64,000 nt of DNA. Source: Helicobacter magdeburgensis (GTDB lineage: Bacteria; Campylobacterota; Campylobacteria; Campylobacterales; Helicobacteraceae). The notes under the pieces were generated by a model. It saw only the letters and a program-made list of their open reading frames with translations. It was not told where the DNA came from and did not search any database. The position numbers and the translations under genes are program-made. Positions 37,557 to 55,908 of the stretch are shown here, in pieces. Location of the stretch: positions 88,103 through 152,102 of the forward strand of contig NZ_JRPE02000004.1 in the NCBI RefSeq assembly GCF_000765825.2. The letters run 5' to 3'. How positions within the stretch are numbered: the stretch's first letter is position 1; every line of letters begins with the position of its first letter.

Positions 37557-37961
37557 TTAAAATGCATCAATATATGCCCCTAATGCTTCAATATCTGCAT
37601 CGCTTAGATTTTTAGTTTGCATATACATAATCACAGAATTACCACCCTTGCTTAATGTTTGCGAACGAAAGCCTTTTAAAGATTCTATAACCTGCTCTTT
37701 ATTGAGCGAAGCGATTAAAACATTACCCACACTGCCGGGTGCAACACTCTTGCCATCTTTACCGTGGCACGAAGCACAACGCGCATAAAGTGTTTCTGGA
37801 TCTGTCAAATTTTCCCTAGAATCCCAACGAGCAGAATCTGATAAAATATTAGAACTTTGTAAAGGAAGTGTAGTTTGAGAAGATTGTGAGCTAGAATCAC
37901 CTTTGTTATCAAAACAAGCAGAAAAAGAAAAAAGAAATAAACAAAATACAAATCTTAGCAT
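37557..37961 (-). CDS. c-type cytochrome, small periplasmic (cytochrome c553-like)
   Basis: 134 residues. The leader ends FSFSAC (Cys16), which fits a lipobox, so the protein may be lipid-anchored. A Ser-rich linker follows, then one heme site CASCH at residues 62-66 and a downstream methionine (SVIMYMQTKNLSD) as the likely sixth ligand. The ~75-residue cytochrome domain is like the c553-type electron carriers of Campylobacterota. AAGGAG precedes the ATG. It is last in the fusA-lipoprotein-cytochrome run. Confidence 0.87.
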   Translation of the reverse strand: MLRFVFCLFLFSFSACFDNKGDSSSQSSQTTLPLQSSNILSDSARWDSRENLTDPETLYARCASCHGKDGKSVAPGSVGNVLIASLNKEQVIESLKGFRSQTLSKGGNSVIMYMQTKNLSDADIEALGAYIDAF

Positions 37962-38025
37962 TGCATCATCTCCTTTTTAACAAAGTCCCCTAAAAAACGA
38001 AACTCTTAGAGGAACACAGGATTGA

Positions 38026-38271
38026 CTATTGAGCTTTTTCTTCCTTTTGCTCATCAGACTTTGTTTGATCTTCACTTGTAGCAGGAGCTTCTGCCTCAGG
38101 CTTAACATCAGTATTATTCTCATCAGCGGGAGCTACTGTTGCTTGAGCAGGATCTTGCACCGGTTTGTCTTCTATTACTGGAGCTGGAGCAGGCGCTTCC
38201 TTTTCTTTTGTGTTATCACCACACGCTGCAAACATCAAACCTAGACCCAAAACTAAAGCTAACTTTTTCAT
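38026..38271 (-). CDS. Small Pro/Ala/Glu-rich lipoprotein
   Basis: 81 residues. The signal sequence MKKLALVLGLGLMFAAC ends in a textbook lipobox with Cys17. The mature 64 residues are low complexity (EAPAPAPVIEDKP, DQTKSDEQKEEKAQ), acidic and probably unstructured. It starts only 3 bases after the fusA stop with AAGGGG inside the fusA end, so it is co-translated with EF-G. No family recognised; it may be a periplasmic spacer or adhesin-like lipoprotein. Confidence 0.8.
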   Translation of the reverse strand: MKKLALVLGLGLMFAACGDNTKEKEAPAPAPVIEDKPVQDPAQATVAPADENNTDVKPEAEAPATSEDQTKSDEQKEEKAQ

Positions 38272-38274
38272 ATG

Positions 38275-40353
38275 TTACCCCTTTCTTTTTTCCATAATTT
38301 CCTTGGCAATATTATTTGGAACTTCACCATAGTGGTCAAACTCCATTGTATATGTGCCTCTACCCTGTGTAGCTGAACGCAAATCAGTAGAATACCCAAA
38401 CATCTCAGCTAATGGAACAAATGCATTCACAATCTTTAATCCCATACGATCATCCATTGAATTTATCTGTCCGCGTCTTCTGTTTAAATCTCCTATGACA
38501 TCACCCATATACTCTTCAGGGACCTCAACCTCAACCTTCATCATAGGTTCTAAGAGCACCGCATTTGCCTTGCGACAAGCATCTTTAAACGCCATAGAAC
38601 CAGCGATTTTAAACGCCATTTCAGATGAATCCACATCGTGGTAACTCCCATCATAGAGAGTTACCTTAAAATCTACAACTGGATAGCCAGCAAGCACACC
38701 ATTTTGCATTGCCTCTTGGATACCCTTATCAACAGCAGGAATATATTCTTTTGGAATAACACCCCCACTAATATTATTTACAAACTCATATCCCTCACCG
38801 GGTTCTTTTGGCTCTAGCTTAATATGAACGTGTCCATACTGACCTCGCCCACCAGATTGTTTTGCATACTTACATTCCTGTTCTACTGCATTACGGATAG
38901 TCTCTCTAAAGGCAACTTGCGGTTCACCTACTTCGGCTTCAACCTTAAACTCTCTTTTCAACCTATCAACGATAATCTCAAGGTGCAGCTCACCCATACC
39001 ACCAATAAGTGTTTGTCCTGTTTCCTCGTGTGTGCTTACTCTAAAGCTTGGGTCCTCTTCTGCAAGCTTGCCTAGAGCGATAGACATTTTTTCTTGGTCT
39101 GCTTTTGTCTTTGGCTCAACAGCAATTTGAATTACAGGCTCTGGGAAATCCATACGCTCCAAAATCACAGGCACTTTTTCATCACAAAGCGTATCCCCTG
39201 TAACCGTGTCCTTTAGTCCAACAAACGCACAAATCTCACCTGCATAAATCTCTTTAATATCCTCACGCTTGTTAGAGTGCATTTTCAAAAGCCGTCCAAC
39301 ACGCTCTTTTTTACCTTTTGTTGAGTTAAGCACATAGCTTCCAGATTCTAACTTCCCACGATATGCACGCACAAATGTAAGCTGTCCAACAAATGGGTCT
39401 GTCATAATCTTAAATGCCAAACCAGCAAACGCACCATTATCACTTGATTCTACACTAAGTTCAGATTCATCTTTTGGATCAATACCCTTAATTTCAGCGA
39501 CTTCAGTGGGAGCAGGAAGATAATCAACTACCGCATCAAGAAGTGTTTGAACACCCTTATTCTTAAAGCTTGAACCACAAAGCATTGGGATAAGACTCAT
39601 ATTAAGACAGCCGATTTTGATGCCCTTTTTGATTTCTTCAACACTTAGTTCTTCTCCGCCAAGGTATTTCTCCATCAAAGCCTCATCTTGTTCTGCCGCT
39701 GCTTCTAGTAACTTCTCACGATACTCATTAGCTTTTTCTACCAAGTCTACTGGGATCTCTTCCACATCATACTTGGCACCCATAGATTCATCATTCCAAA
39801 CAATAGCTTTCATTTGAATCAAATCCACAACGCCTTTAAAATTTTCCTCTGCACCAATAGGAATATTAATAGGCACAGGATTGGCTTTCAAGCGTTGCTT
39901 AATTTGAGATTCAACATTGAAAAAATTTGCACCAATTCTATCCATTTTATTCACAAACACCATACGAGGAACGCCATACTTATTAGCCTGTCTCCACACT
40001 GTTTCACTTTGAGGCTGCACCCCACCAACGGAACAAAAGACAGCCACAGCACCATCAAGCACACGCATTGAACGCTCCACTTCAATGGTAAAATCTACGT
40101 GTCCGGGAGTGTCAATAAGATTAATTTGATAATCTTTCCAAAAACAAGTCGTTGTCGCTGAAGTAATGGTGATACCACGCTCTTTTTCCTGCTCCATCCA
40201 GTCCATAGTCGCAGCACCATCGTGCACTTCACCTATTTTATGACTCACACCTGTATAAAACAAAATACGCTCTGAAGTTGTTGTTTTACCAGCATCAATG
40301 TGTGCGGCAATACCAATATTTCTAATTCGTGCTAAAGGGGTTTTTCTCGCCAT
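38275..40353 (-). CDS. fusA: Elongation factor G
   Basis: Translational GTPase driving ribosomal translocation. 692 residues. The G1 motif [10 protein letters not shown] is at 17-26, with RGITITSA (switch I), DTPGHVDF (G3) and NKMDR (G4) following. Domains IV-V are recognisable from [10 protein letters not shown] and [11 protein letters not shown]. It is at the end of the str part of the ribosomal supercluster, in the usual order rpsL-rpsG-fusA; here tuf is displaced to the head of the cluster. Confidence 0.98.
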   Translation of the reverse strand: MARKTPLARIRNIGIAAHIDAGKTTTSERILFYTGVSHKIGEVHDGAATMDWMEQEKERGITITSATTTCFWKDYQINLIDTPGHVDFTIEVERSMRVLDGAVAVFCSVGGVQPQSETVWRQANKYGVPRMVFVNKMDRIGANFFNVESQIKQRLKANPVPINIPIGAEENFKGVVDLIQMKAIVWNDESMGAKYDVEEIPVDLVEKANEYREKLLEAAAEQDEALMEKYLGGEELSVEEIKKGIKIGCLNMSLIPMLCGSSFKNKGVQTLLDAVVDYLPAPTEVAEIKGIDPKDESELSVESSDNGAFAGLAFKIMTDPFVGQLTFVRAYRGKLESGSYVLNSTKGKKERVGRLLKMHSNKREDIKEIYAGEICAFVGLKDTVTGDTLCDEKVPVILERMDFPEPVIQIAVEPKTKADQEKMSIALGKLAEEDPSFRVSTHEETGQTLIGGMGELHLEIIVDRLKREFKVEAEVGEPQVAFRETIRNAVEQECKYAKQSGGRGQYGHVHIKLEPKEPGEGYEFVNNISGGVIPKEYIPAVDKGIQEAMQNGVLAGYPVVDFKVTLYDGSYHDVDSSEMAFKIAGSMAFKDACRKANAVLLEPMMKVEVEVPEEYMGDVIGDLNRRRGQINSMDDRMGLKIVNAFVPLAEMFGYSTDLRSATQGRGTYTMEFDHYGEVPNNIAKEIMEKRKG

Positions 40354-40374
40354 TCTATGTCCTTTATTTCTCTA

Positions 40375-40845
<471 letters not shown>

Positions 40846-40855
40846 CTATCCTTAA

Positions 40856-41245
40856 TTATTTTTTATCGCCACCGGCTTTAGCTTTTTTAGCACCATACTT
40901 ACTGCGTGAAACGCTTCGTTTTGCTACACCTGCTGTATCCAAAGCACCACGAATAATGTGATATTTCACACCCGGCAAGTCCTTAACACGACCACCCCTT
41001 ACAAGCACGATTGAGTGTTCTTGTAGATTATGCCCTTCACCGGGAATATAGCTAATCACTTCAACCTTGGAGGTAAGCTTAACCTTTGCTACCTTTCTTA
41101 ATGCCGAGTTTGGTTTCTTTGGTGTTGTTGTATAAACACGCGTGCATACGCCCCTTCTCTGCGGACATTCTAACAACGCTGGAGACTTTGTCTTACGAAT
41201 GACTTTCTTTCTCTCTTTTCTAATTAACTGATTTATGGTTGGCAC
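40856..41245 (-). CDS. rpsL: 30S ribosomal protein S12
   Basis: 129 residues: [15 protein letters not shown] at the start, the decoding-centre loops [16 protein letters not shown] and [11 protein letters not shown], and the C-terminal [13 protein letters not shown]. Lys at the position linked to streptomycin resistance is present in the wild-type PKKPNS context. The 90-base spacer from rpoBC has no good terminator, so transcription from rpoBC may continue. AAGGAAAG lies before the ATG. Confidence 0.98.
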   Translation of the reverse strand: MPTINQLIRKERKKVIRKTKSPALLECPQRRGVCTRVYTTTPKKPNSALRKVAKVKLTSKVEVISYIPGEGHNLQEHSIVLVRGGRVKDLPGVKYHIIRGALDTAGVAKRSVSRSKYGAKKAKAGGDKK

Positions 41246-41335
41246 TGACTTTCCTTTATGTAAAATTTGAAAATAAAAAATGCGGGGATTCTACCCAACT
41301 AAAACTTTTATTTCTCTTAGAGAATAGGATTTCGC

Positions 41336-50065
<8,730 letters not shown>

Positions 50066-50070
50066 CTACA

Positions 50071-50076
50071 ATTATA
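50071..50076 (-). promoter_or_regulatory. Probable -10 element upstream of rpoBC
   Basis: On the minus strand TATAAT in context CCTTATAATTGTAGG lies about 60 bases upstream of the rpoBC ATG and downstream of the hairpin after rplL. It would let rpoBC be transcribed independently of readthrough from the ribosomal genes. Confidence 0.6.
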
Positions 50077-50103
50077 AGGTATTTTTACAATATTACTTAA
50101 ACG

Positions 50104-50136
50104 CAAAAAAGCCAAACCTTAGATTCTAAGATTTGG
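50104..50136 (-). terminator. Hairpin terminator/attenuator between rplL and rpoBC
   Basis: On the minus strand GCCAAAtCTTA...TAAGgTTTGGC forms a 10-pair stem with one mismatch, followed directly by a six-T run (50104-50109). It lies 33 bases beyond the rplL stop codon. Position and shape match the partial terminator known between rplL and rpoB in E. coli. The stem centre contains the iterated AGAATCT word. Confidence 0.8.
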
Positions 50137-50168
50137 CAACCCATTATAAGCAGTGAAACATAAGGATT

Positions 50169-50546
50169 TTATTTAATTTCAACCTTAGCACCCGCTTCTT
50201 CAAGTTTTTTCTTAAAGTTTTCAGCATCTTCTTTGCTTACACCTTCTTTAAGTGTGCTTGGAGTTTGCTCTGTGGCATCTTTAGCTTCTTTCAAGCCAAG
50301 TCCTGTAATCTCACGAACTGCCTTGATAACATTAATCTTATTTGCACCCGCATCAACAAGAATCACATTAAAGTCAGTTTTTTCTTCAGCAGCAGCTCCA
50401 GCTCCGCCACCTGCAACCGCACCTGCAACAACCGTTGGAGCAGCACTCACACCAAACTTTTCTTCAAAAGCCTTCACAAGCTCTGAAAGCTCCAACACAG
50501 AAAGATTCCCAATGTATTCTAATACATCTTCTTTAGAAATTGCCAT
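50169..50546 (-). CDS. rplL: 50S ribosomal protein L7/L12
   Basis: 125 residues with the three normal parts: an N-terminal dimerisation helix ([22 protein letters not shown]), an Ala/Gly hinge ([15 protein letters not shown]) and the factor-binding C-terminal domain ([15 protein letters not shown]). It forms the flexible stalk that recruits EF-G and EF-Tu. Follows rplJ by 11 bases, with AAGGAG before the ATG. Confidence 0.98.
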   Translation of the reverse strand: MAISKEDVLEYIGNLSVLELSELVKAFEEKFGVSAAPTVVAGAVAGGGAGAAAEEKTDFNVILVDAGANKINVIKAVREITGLGLKEAKDATEQTPSTLKEGVSKEDAENFKKKLEEAGAKVEIK

Positions 50547-50557
50547 TTTTTCTCCTT

Positions 50558-51043
50558 TTATTGATTTTCTTCTTTTTGTTTTTTCAAATTATCAAGCCCG
50601 GTAACAAAATAGCGTGCCGGTGCCGTCCAAACAGACAACAACATACCAATAAGCTCTTCTTTGCTTGGGAGCTTGGAAACAGATATAATATGCTGTGTAT
50701 CCACAACTTCTGCATCAAACAAGCCCATTTTTAAGCTAAAATGCTCACTATGTGCATCTGCAAACTTACAAACAACCTTAGATAACGCGATTTGATCATC
50801 TGCCCAAAGGAAAATATTTGTATCCTTAAGTGCCAAATCAGGCTGCTCTGCATTTTTTAGTGCGATACTTGCCAAAGTATTTTTAATCACTTGAACTTTA
50901 ATGTTTGCCGCTTTTGAAGTGCGTCTTAGCTCTTCAAGATGACTGACTTGCAAACCTTTATAATCACACACAATCAGTGCGGAAGCATTCTTAAATTCAG
51001 CGCTTAAATATTCTACAATCTGAATCTTCTCTTGCTTAGTCAT
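50558..51043 (-). CDS. rplJ: 50S ribosomal protein L10
   Basis: 161 residues, the base of the L7/L12 stalk. The start [17 protein letters not shown] and the segment [18 protein letters not shown] are typical. The AAAGGAGGAAG ribosome site is very strong. The 98-base leader between rplA and rplJ is the place where L10 autoregulation acts in E. coli; it contains GC-rich segments (GCATAGGGGC, CCCTGTGTGAGG) that could fold, but I cannot establish the structure. Confidence 0.97.
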   Translation of the reverse strand: MTKQEKIQIVEYLSAEFKNASALIVCDYKGLQVSHLEELRRTSKAANIKVQVIKNTLASIALKNAEQPDLALKDTNIFLWADDQIALSKVVCKFADAHSEHFSLKMGLFDAEVVDTQHIISVSKLPSKEELIGMLLSVWTAPARYFVTGLDNLKKQKEENQ

Positions 51044-51141
51044 TCTTCCTCCTTTCAGCCCAAAACCTCACACAGGGTAAATTTTAAGCTTTAAGCCCCT
51101 ATGCTCTTTGGTCTAAGATAAAACTATGCAGTTATTTTGAC

Positions 51142-51846
51142 TTATTTCACATCCATAAGCTCTTGAGAATCTACTCTCACAGCAGGACTCATAGTAAGTG
51201 ACAATGTACTACTGCGGATATATTTTCCTTTTGCCGAAGTAGGTTTTAAGCGATTGATAGCACGAACAAGTTCTAACATATTATCGCGAATCTTATTCTC
51301 ATCAAATGAAACCTTACCAATAGGAGCGTGGATAATCCCTTTTTTATCAACCCTAAAATTCACCTGCCCACTTTTAGCATTAGAAACTGCCTTGGCAATA
51401 TCCATTGTAACAGTGCCTGTCTTTGGATTTGGCATTAAGCCTTTTGGTCCTAGAATCCGTCCAACTTTACCCACAAGTGCCATCATATCAGGCGTTGCAA
51501 TAACCATATCAAAATTAATATTGCCATTTTTAATGTCATCTGCCAAATCATCAGCACCTACAACATCAGCCCCTGCATTTTTTGCTTCATCAGCCTTGAT
51601 GCCTTTAGCAAAAACGGCAACACGCACCTTTTTACCTGTGCCGTGAGGCAACACAACTGCACCGCGAATCATTTGATCGGCGTGTCTAGGATCAACACCC
51701 AATCGCAACGCTACTTCAACGGTTTCATCAAACTTAGCAGACGCCAATGACTTAACAACACTCACTCCACTTTGAACATCATACACCTTTTGAGAATCTA
51801 CCTTCGCCTCTAAAGCTTGTAATCTCTTTGCTATTTTTTTACCCAT
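51142..51846 (-). CDS. rplA: 50S ribosomal protein L1
   Basis: 234 residues from ATG 51846, with GGAG 7 bases upstream; a TTG two codons earlier is too close to that site. The sequence [35 protein letters not shown] and [17 protein letters not shown] (the L1 signature) identify it. L1 forms the stalk that guides deacylated tRNA out of the E site. It is 15 bases downstream of rplK. Confidence 0.98.
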   Translation of the reverse strand: MGKKIAKRLQALEAKVDSQKVYDVQSGVSVVKSLASAKFDETVEVALRLGVDPRHADQMIRGAVVLPHGTGKKVRVAVFAKGIKADEAKNAGADVVGADDLADDIKNGNINFDMVIATPDMMALVGKVGRILGPKGLMPNPKTGTVTMDIAKAVSNAKSGQVNFRVDKKGIIHAPIGKVSFDENKIRDNMLELVRAINRLKPTSAKGKYIRSSTLSLTMSPAVRVDSQELMDVK

Positions 51847-51861
51847 AAACAAACTCCGTTA

Positions 51862-52287
51862 TTAATCTTGGATTTCTATACCCATGCTTCTTGCACTTCC
51901 AGCTACGATTTTCTTTGCAGCTTCAATGTCTGATGCATTAAGGTCTTCCATTTTAGTTTGAGCAATTTCTTCAAGCTGCTTGCTTGTTAATTTTCCAACT
52001 TTATTTTTCAACGGATTATCAGAACCTTTTGTAATCTTAGCAGCTTTCTTAATAAGATCCGTTACAGGTGGCTTCTTTGTGATGAAAGTAAAGCTTTTGT
52101 CTTGATAAATGGTAATAACAACAGGGATATTAAAATCACCCATATCCTTTGTTTTCTCATTAAACGCTTTACAAAACTCCATAATATTCACACCTCTTTG
52201 TCCTAACGCTGGACCAACAGGTGGAGATGGATTTGCCTTGCCCGCTGGAATCTGTAATTTCAACTCACCAACAACTTTTTTGCCCAT
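51862..52287 (-). CDS. rplK: 50S ribosomal protein L11
   Basis: 141 residues. The N-terminal domain has [19 protein letters not shown] and the C-terminal RNA-binding domain has [10 protein letters not shown] near the end, both signatures of L11 at the GTPase-associated centre. AAAGGAA precedes the ATG. Follows nusG by 26 bases. Confidence 0.98.
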   Translation of the reverse strand: MGKKVVGELKLQIPAGKANPSPPVGPALGQRGVNIMEFCKAFNEKTKDMGDFNIPVVITIYQDKSFTFITKKPPVTDLIKKAAKITKGSDNPLKNKVGKLTSKQLEEIAQTKMEDLNASDIEAAKKIVAGSARSMGIEIQD

Positions 52288-52313
52288 TATCTATTCCTTT
52301 CTCTTAAGCAAAT

Positions 52314-52829
52314 TTAAACAATCTTTTCAACTTGCGAATATAAAATCTCAACAGGAGTATTTCTACCAAATATTGAAACATTAAGCTTAAGCTTTTTATG
52401 CTCCAAATCATATTCCTCAACCGTCCCCGTGAAATTCACAAACGGACCATCAATAATCCGCACAACTTCACCTTGTTCAAATGAAATCTTGGGTTTTGGA
52501 GCACTTGGATTTCTTACTTTCTCAAGTATCTTTGCAATATCAGCTTCACTCAAAGGTGTTGGCTTCTTGCTTTCACCGATAAAACGCCCCACCCTTGGCA
52601 AAGACTGAATCATATGCCAAAGTTTCGTATCCAAATCAACTTGGATAAACACATATCCGGGATACAAACTTCTATCCACGATCTTCTTTTTTGTTTCAAT
52701 AATAGATTCTGTGGGGACAACAACCTCACCAAATCTATCTTGCATCTGATTTTGAACAATAAGATTGCGGATTGCCTCGCCTACTGATTTTTCACTACCA
52801 GAATATGTTTGTATAGCATACCACTCCAA
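52314..52829 (-). CDS. nusG: Transcription termination/antitermination factor NusG
   Basis: 171 residues with the NGN domain (EWYAIQTYSGSEKSV, YPGYVFIQVDLD, LPRVGRFIGESKKPTPL) and the C-terminal KOW domain (FEQGEVVRIIDGPFVNFTG). The start is TTG at 52829: no in-frame ATG fits, GGAGAGG sits 6 bases upstream, and the resulting N-terminus matches NusG. The next gene upstream is secE, 22 bases away. Confidence 0.96.
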   Translation of the reverse strand: MEWYAIQTYSGSEKSVGEAIRNLIVQNQMQDRFGEVVVPTESIIETKKKIVDRSLYPGYVFIQVDLDTKLWHMIQSLPRVGRFIGESKKPTPLSEADIAKILEKVRNPSAPKPKISFEQGEVVRIIDGPFVNFTGTVEEYDLEHKKLKLNVSIFGRNTPVEILYSQVEKIV

Positions 52830-52851
52830 GCTTCACCTCTCCACAATGATA

Positions 52852-53034
52852 TTACAAAATACTTGATACAGAATGAGACAAAATCCAATCAACCAACGCC
52901 AAAAACAGAGTAACAACACTCACTACAATAAGCACAGAGATGGCTGCATTGCGAATCTGCTCTTTTGTAGGGAAAATAACCTTTAGCCGTTCCTCGTTTG
53001 CACTGCGAAAATAGGTTTTTATTTTCTTAATCAT
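52852..53034 (-). CDS. secE: Preprotein translocase subunit SecE
   Basis: 60 residues with a single C-terminal membrane helix (AAISVLIVVSVVTLFLALVDWIL) preceded by the amphipathic segment FRSANEERLKVIFPTKEQIRN. This is the minimal one-helix SecE of most bacteria; it clamps SecY in the translocon. It lies between tRNA-Trp and nusG, the standard place. Confidence 0.95.
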   Translation of the reverse strand: MIKKIKTYFRSANEERLKVIFPTKEQIRNAAISVLIVVSVVTLFLALVDWILSHSVSSIL

Positions 53035-53076
53035 TTTGTATCTCTTTTCTTAAACAATTTTAACTTACAGCTTTTG

Positions 53077-53152
53077 TGGCAGGCCAGGAGGGACTCGAAC
53101 CCCCAACACTCGGTTTTGGAGACCGACGCTCTACCATTGGAGCTACTGACCT
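53077..53152 (-). tRNA. tRNA-Trp (CCA)
   Basis: 76-nt cloverleaf. The acceptor AGGTCAG pairs with CTGGCCT (one G-T pair), discriminator G and encoded CCA. The anticodon loop CTCCAAA within stem CGGT/ACCG gives CCA. It lies between rpmG and secE, the usual place in this group. Confidence 0.95.
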
Positions 53153-53169
53153 ATCAGCTAGGCAGAAGC

Positions 53170-53340
53170 CTAGCTTTTAAGTTTTACTTCCTTATGAATT
53201 GTATGTTTATTCAAACGAGGAGAAAACTTCTTGAGCTCCAGTTTTTCTGTATTTGTTTTCGCATTCTTAGTGGTGCTGTAATTTATATCACCACATTCAG
53301 AACACTTAAGTCCTATTTTAATGGTGCTACCTTTTGCCAT
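53170..53340 (-). CDS. rpmG: 50S ribosomal protein L33
   Basis: 56 residues: [18 protein letters not shown] at the start, then [28 protein letters not shown] and a basic end. Cys13 and Cys16 form the first zinc-ribbon pair, but the second pair is missing: the site that is usually CPxC reads SPRL. It is therefore a half-degenerate, probably zinc-free or weakly binding form. It lies between tuf and tRNA-Trp, 13 bases after the tuf stop codon. Confidence 0.95.
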   Translation of the reverse strand: MAKGSTIKIGLKCSECGDINYSTTKNAKTNTEKLELKKFSPRLNKHTIHKEVKLKS

Positions 53341-53353
53341 TTATAAGCCTCTA

Positions 53354-54553
53354 CTATTCAATGATTTTTGTTACAACACCTGAACCAACTGTTCTACCAC
53401 CCTCACGAATCGCAAAACGAGTTCCTTCTTCAAGCGCAACAGGGGCAATAAGCTCTACTGTGATTTTTACATTATCACCGGGCATAACCATCTCTACACC
53501 ACTTGGAAGCTCAATAGAACCTGTAACATCTGTTGTTCTTACATAGAATTGTGGGCGGTAACCCTTAAAGAATGGAGTGTGTCGTCCGCCTTCCTCTTTT
53601 GAAAGGACATAGATTTCACCTTCAAATTTCTTGTGTGGCGTAATTGAGCCGGGCTTACAAAGAACCATACCTCTCTCAACTTCTTCTTTCTTTGTTCCTC
53701 TTAGAAGGATACCAACATTGTCTCCAGCCTCACCTTTGTCAAGCTCTTTTCTAAACATTTCAACACCAGTAACTGTTGTTTTTTGTGTATCGCGGATACC
53801 TACGATTTCTACTTCATCACCCACACACACAACACCTCTTTCTACTCTACCTGTTACAACCGTTCCACGACCAGCGATTGAGAATACATCTTCCACAGGC
53901 ATAAGGAATGTTTTTTCAGTGTCGCGTTGTGGAGTAGGAATATATCTATCAACTTCTTCCATCAACTTCAATACTTTCTCACCCCATTCGCCAACATTGC
54001 CTGCTTTTGCTTCTTCAAGTGCTTTAAGCGCAGAACCAGCTACGATTGGTGTATCATCACCAGGGAAATCATATTGGCTAAGCAATTCACGAACTTCCAT
54101 CTCCACAAGCTCAAGCAATTCAGCATCATCAACCATATCTTGTTTATTCAAGAATACAACGATGTAATGCACACCCACTTGGCGTGAAAGAAGAATATGC
54201 TCTCTTGTTTGTGGCATAGGACCATCAGCAGCAGATACAACCAAAATCGCACCATCCATTTGTGCTGCACCTGTAATCATATTTTTTACATAGTCAGCGT
54301 GTCCTGGGCAATCTACGTGTGCATAGTGGCGATTTTCTGTCTCATATTCAATATGAGAAGTCGCAATTGTAATCCCTCTTTCTTTTTCTTCAGGGGCATT
54401 ATCAATATTGTCATAGTCTTTCATTTCTGCAAGACCTTTTGTCGCCAACACAGCAGAGATAGCTGCACTCAAAGTTGTTTTTCCGTGATCCACGTGTCCA
54501 ATTGTTCCTACATTCACGTGTGGCTTGTTTTTTACAAACTTTTCTTTTGCCAT
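53354..54553 (-). CDS. tuf: Elongation factor Tu
   Basis: 399 residues. GTPase motifs [10 protein letters not shown] (19-28), [13 protein letters not shown] (switch I), DCPGHADY (G3) and NKQD (G4) are intact, and domain II-III motifs such as TGRVERG and GYRPQFY follow. EF-Tu delivers aminoacyl-tRNA to the ribosome. It is headed by four tRNA genes in the order Thr-Tyr-Gly-Thr, the arrangement of E. coli tufB. AGGAG precedes the ATG. Confidence 0.98.
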   Translation of the reverse strand: MAKEKFVKNKPHVNVGTIGHVDHGKTTLSAAISAVLATKGLAEMKDYDNIDNAPEEKERGITIATSHIEYETENRHYAHVDCPGHADYVKNMITGAAQMDGAILVVSAADGPMPQTREHILLSRQVGVHYIVVFLNKQDMVDDAELLELVEMEVRELLSQYDFPGDDTPIVAGSALKALEEAKAGNVGEWGEKVLKLMEEVDRYIPTPQRDTEKTFLMPVEDVFSIAGRGTVVTGRVERGVVCVGDEVEIVGIRDTQKTTVTGVEMFRKELDKGEAGDNVGILLRGTKKEEVERGMVLCKPGSITPHKKFEGEIYVLSKEEGGRHTPFFKGYRPQFYVRTTDVTGSIELPSGVEMVMPGDNVKITVELIAPVALEEGTRFAIREGGRTVGSGVVTKIIE

Positions 54554-54611
54554 TTTGTTCTCCTACTTTAAGATTTGTTTTAGAATCTTTATAAGATTCC
54601 ACTTGAAAAAC

Positions 54612-54686
54612 TGGAGCCCATAAGCGGGATTGAACCGCCGACCTCTTCCTTACCAAGGAAGTGCTCTGCCACTGAGCTATATGGGC
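54612..54686 (-). tRNA. tRNA-Thr (GGU)
   Basis: 75-nt cloverleaf. Acceptor GCCCATA pairs with TATGGGC, discriminator T, CCA encoded. Anticodon stem CTTCC/GGAAG with loop TTGGTAA gives GGU. It is the last of four tRNAs before tuf. Confidence 0.95.
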
Positions 54687-54760
54687 AACCTTATAAAATT
54701 TTGAAAAACACTTTGGAGAAAAATCTTTAAGAATACAAGTCAAAGATTCAGCTCCCAGTA

Positions 54761-54837
54761 TGGAGCGGGAAACGGGGCTCGAACCCGCGACCCTCAGCTT
54801 GGAAGGCTGATGCTCTAGCCAACTGAGCTATTCCCGC
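54761..54837 (-). tRNA. tRNA-Gly (UCC)
   Basis: 77-nt cloverleaf with acceptor GCGGGAA/TTCCCGC, discriminator T and encoded CCA. Anticodon stem TCAGC/GCTGA with loop CTTCCAA gives UCC. Third in the Thr-Tyr-Gly-Thr-tuf run. Confidence 0.95.
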
Positions 54838-54916
54838 AAAAATAAGAAATCATTTTGACTACCACCTAAACTTGGCTACTTCAACCCTTTTATTATTTAT
54901 ATTTAAAAGAGCTAGG

Positions 54917-55001
<85 letters not shown>

Positions 55002-55058
55002 AAAAACAATTACAAAAACTGGTAAAAACACTGAAAGCATATGCTAGAGTGTGAAAAA

Positions 55059-55134
55059 TGGAGCTGGTTAAGGGACTTGAACCCCCGACCCTCTGCTTAC
55101 AAGGCAGATGCTCTACCAACTGAGCTAAACCAGC
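55059..55134 (-). tRNA. tRNA-Thr (UGU)
   Basis: 76-nt cloverleaf with acceptor GCTGGTT/AACCAGC, discriminator T and encoded CCA. Anticodon stem TCTGC/GCAGA with loop CTTGTAA gives UGU. First gene of the transcript; its promoter lies about 22 bases upstream. Confidence 0.95.
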
Positions 55135-55155
55135 ATTTTGGAATTAAAAGGCGTG

Positions 55156-55184
55156 ATTATATAGATTTTGCATAAGTTTGTCAA
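55156..55184 (-). promoter_or_regulatory. Consensus promoter of the tRNA-tuf-ribosomal supercluster
   Basis: On the minus strand TTGACA (55179-55184), a spacer of exactly 17 bases, then TATAAT (55156-55161). Both hexamers are perfect, which is rare in Helicobacter, where -35 boxes are usually absent. Transcription should start near 55149, just before tRNA-Thr. Confidence 0.88.
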
Positions 55185-55185
55185 G

Positions 55186-55207
55186 ATTTGTTACCAATTT
55201 GTTACCA
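55186..55207 (-). repeat. Two tandem 11-bp repeats abutting the -35 box
   Basis: On the minus strand TGGTAACAAAT occurs twice in direct tandem, and the second copy ends one base before TTGACA. The 11-bp period puts both copies on the same helix face, as for an activator site. No such element is seen at the other promoters noted here. Confidence 0.7.
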
Positions 55208-55208
55208 A

Positions 55209-55495
55209 AGTTTGAATCCCCAAGAATCCACAAAACCCCTGACCATAATTTTGTTTCTCATTTCAACACCAAATCCCTTAAGACACTTCATTGTTTTAAA
55301 CTCATCAAAATCCTAACATCTCCCAAACCCCAAGCCATCAATGCCACAAAAGCCTAGATTCTTTCAAAAACAGCATTAAAGATTACTCAAATTGAGCCAA
55401 ACTGAACTTGCAATCAAGCCCCACAGTCCTAAAAACGCCAAAGAAGATTCTGCTAAATATGTCCCCCACAAATGCCATTTAGAATCTCTGGCATC
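55209..55495. other. Non-coding stretch upstream of the tRNA-tuf promoter
   Basis: About 290 bases with C-rich, A-rich composition (many CCCC and AAAA runs) and three AGAWTCT-type words. Short open frames exist but none has a ribosome site or recognisable product. It probably separates the supercluster from an accessory patch. Confidence 0.5.
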
Positions 55496-55723
55496 TCACA
55501 CTTTTTTCTTGCACCCATACTCTTCAATCTCTTGTCTAATTTCCTGCTCAGTTCCTTCTAGCTCATCGCCTAAGCGTCTTTGTGCCTCAATCACTTCATC
55601 AAACTTAAAACCAAGCATAACAATCCTATATAGATTTGGCTTATATTTACGCCAATTATAAAGAGTACTTACATCAATATCCAAATAATACGCCATATCA
55701 CGCTTGGTTCGTTTCTGCTTCAC
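55496..55723 (-). CDS. Small helix-turn-helix protein
   Basis: 75 residues from GTG 55723, which follows AAGGA at about 8 bases; the frame is open for 31 more codons upstream from a TTG without a good ribosome site. Residues 8-30 (RDMAYYLDIDVSTLYNWRK) read as a helix-turn-helix in which the second helix is STLYNWRK, as in phage and MerR-like small regulators. The C-terminal half is a charged helix (DELEGTEQEIRQEIEEYG). It is divergent from the broken methyltransferase gene with a perfect palindrome between. Exact family unknown; probably a DNA-binding regulator. Confidence 0.6.
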   Translation of the reverse strand: MKQKRTKRDMAYYLDIDVSTLYNWRKYKPNLYRIVMLGFKFDEVIEAQRRLGDELEGTEQEIRQEIEEYGCKKKV

Positions 55724-55829
55724 TGCCACTTTCCTTAAAAATTTATTGATGATTCTAAATTTTGAAAGTGCATTGTGGCTATTTTTTGCTGATATAAAAA
55801 CAATTGTATAAATCAATGTTTTTTATTTA

Positions 55830-55852
55830 AATAATTGAATATTTCAATTATT
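55830..55852. promoter_or_regulatory. Perfect 10-bp palindrome, candidate operator
   Basis: AATAATTGAA-TAT-TTCAATTATT lies in the divergent spacer between the HTH gene and the methyltransferase pseudogene. It is AT-only apart from one G/C pair per arm, so chance is possible, but placement is typical for a regulator binding its own promoter region. Confidence 0.5.
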
Positions 55853-55908
55853 TTTGTTACAATCATCGCAATGTTTTACAAAACACCACCTCAATAACAA
55901 GGATTGCT

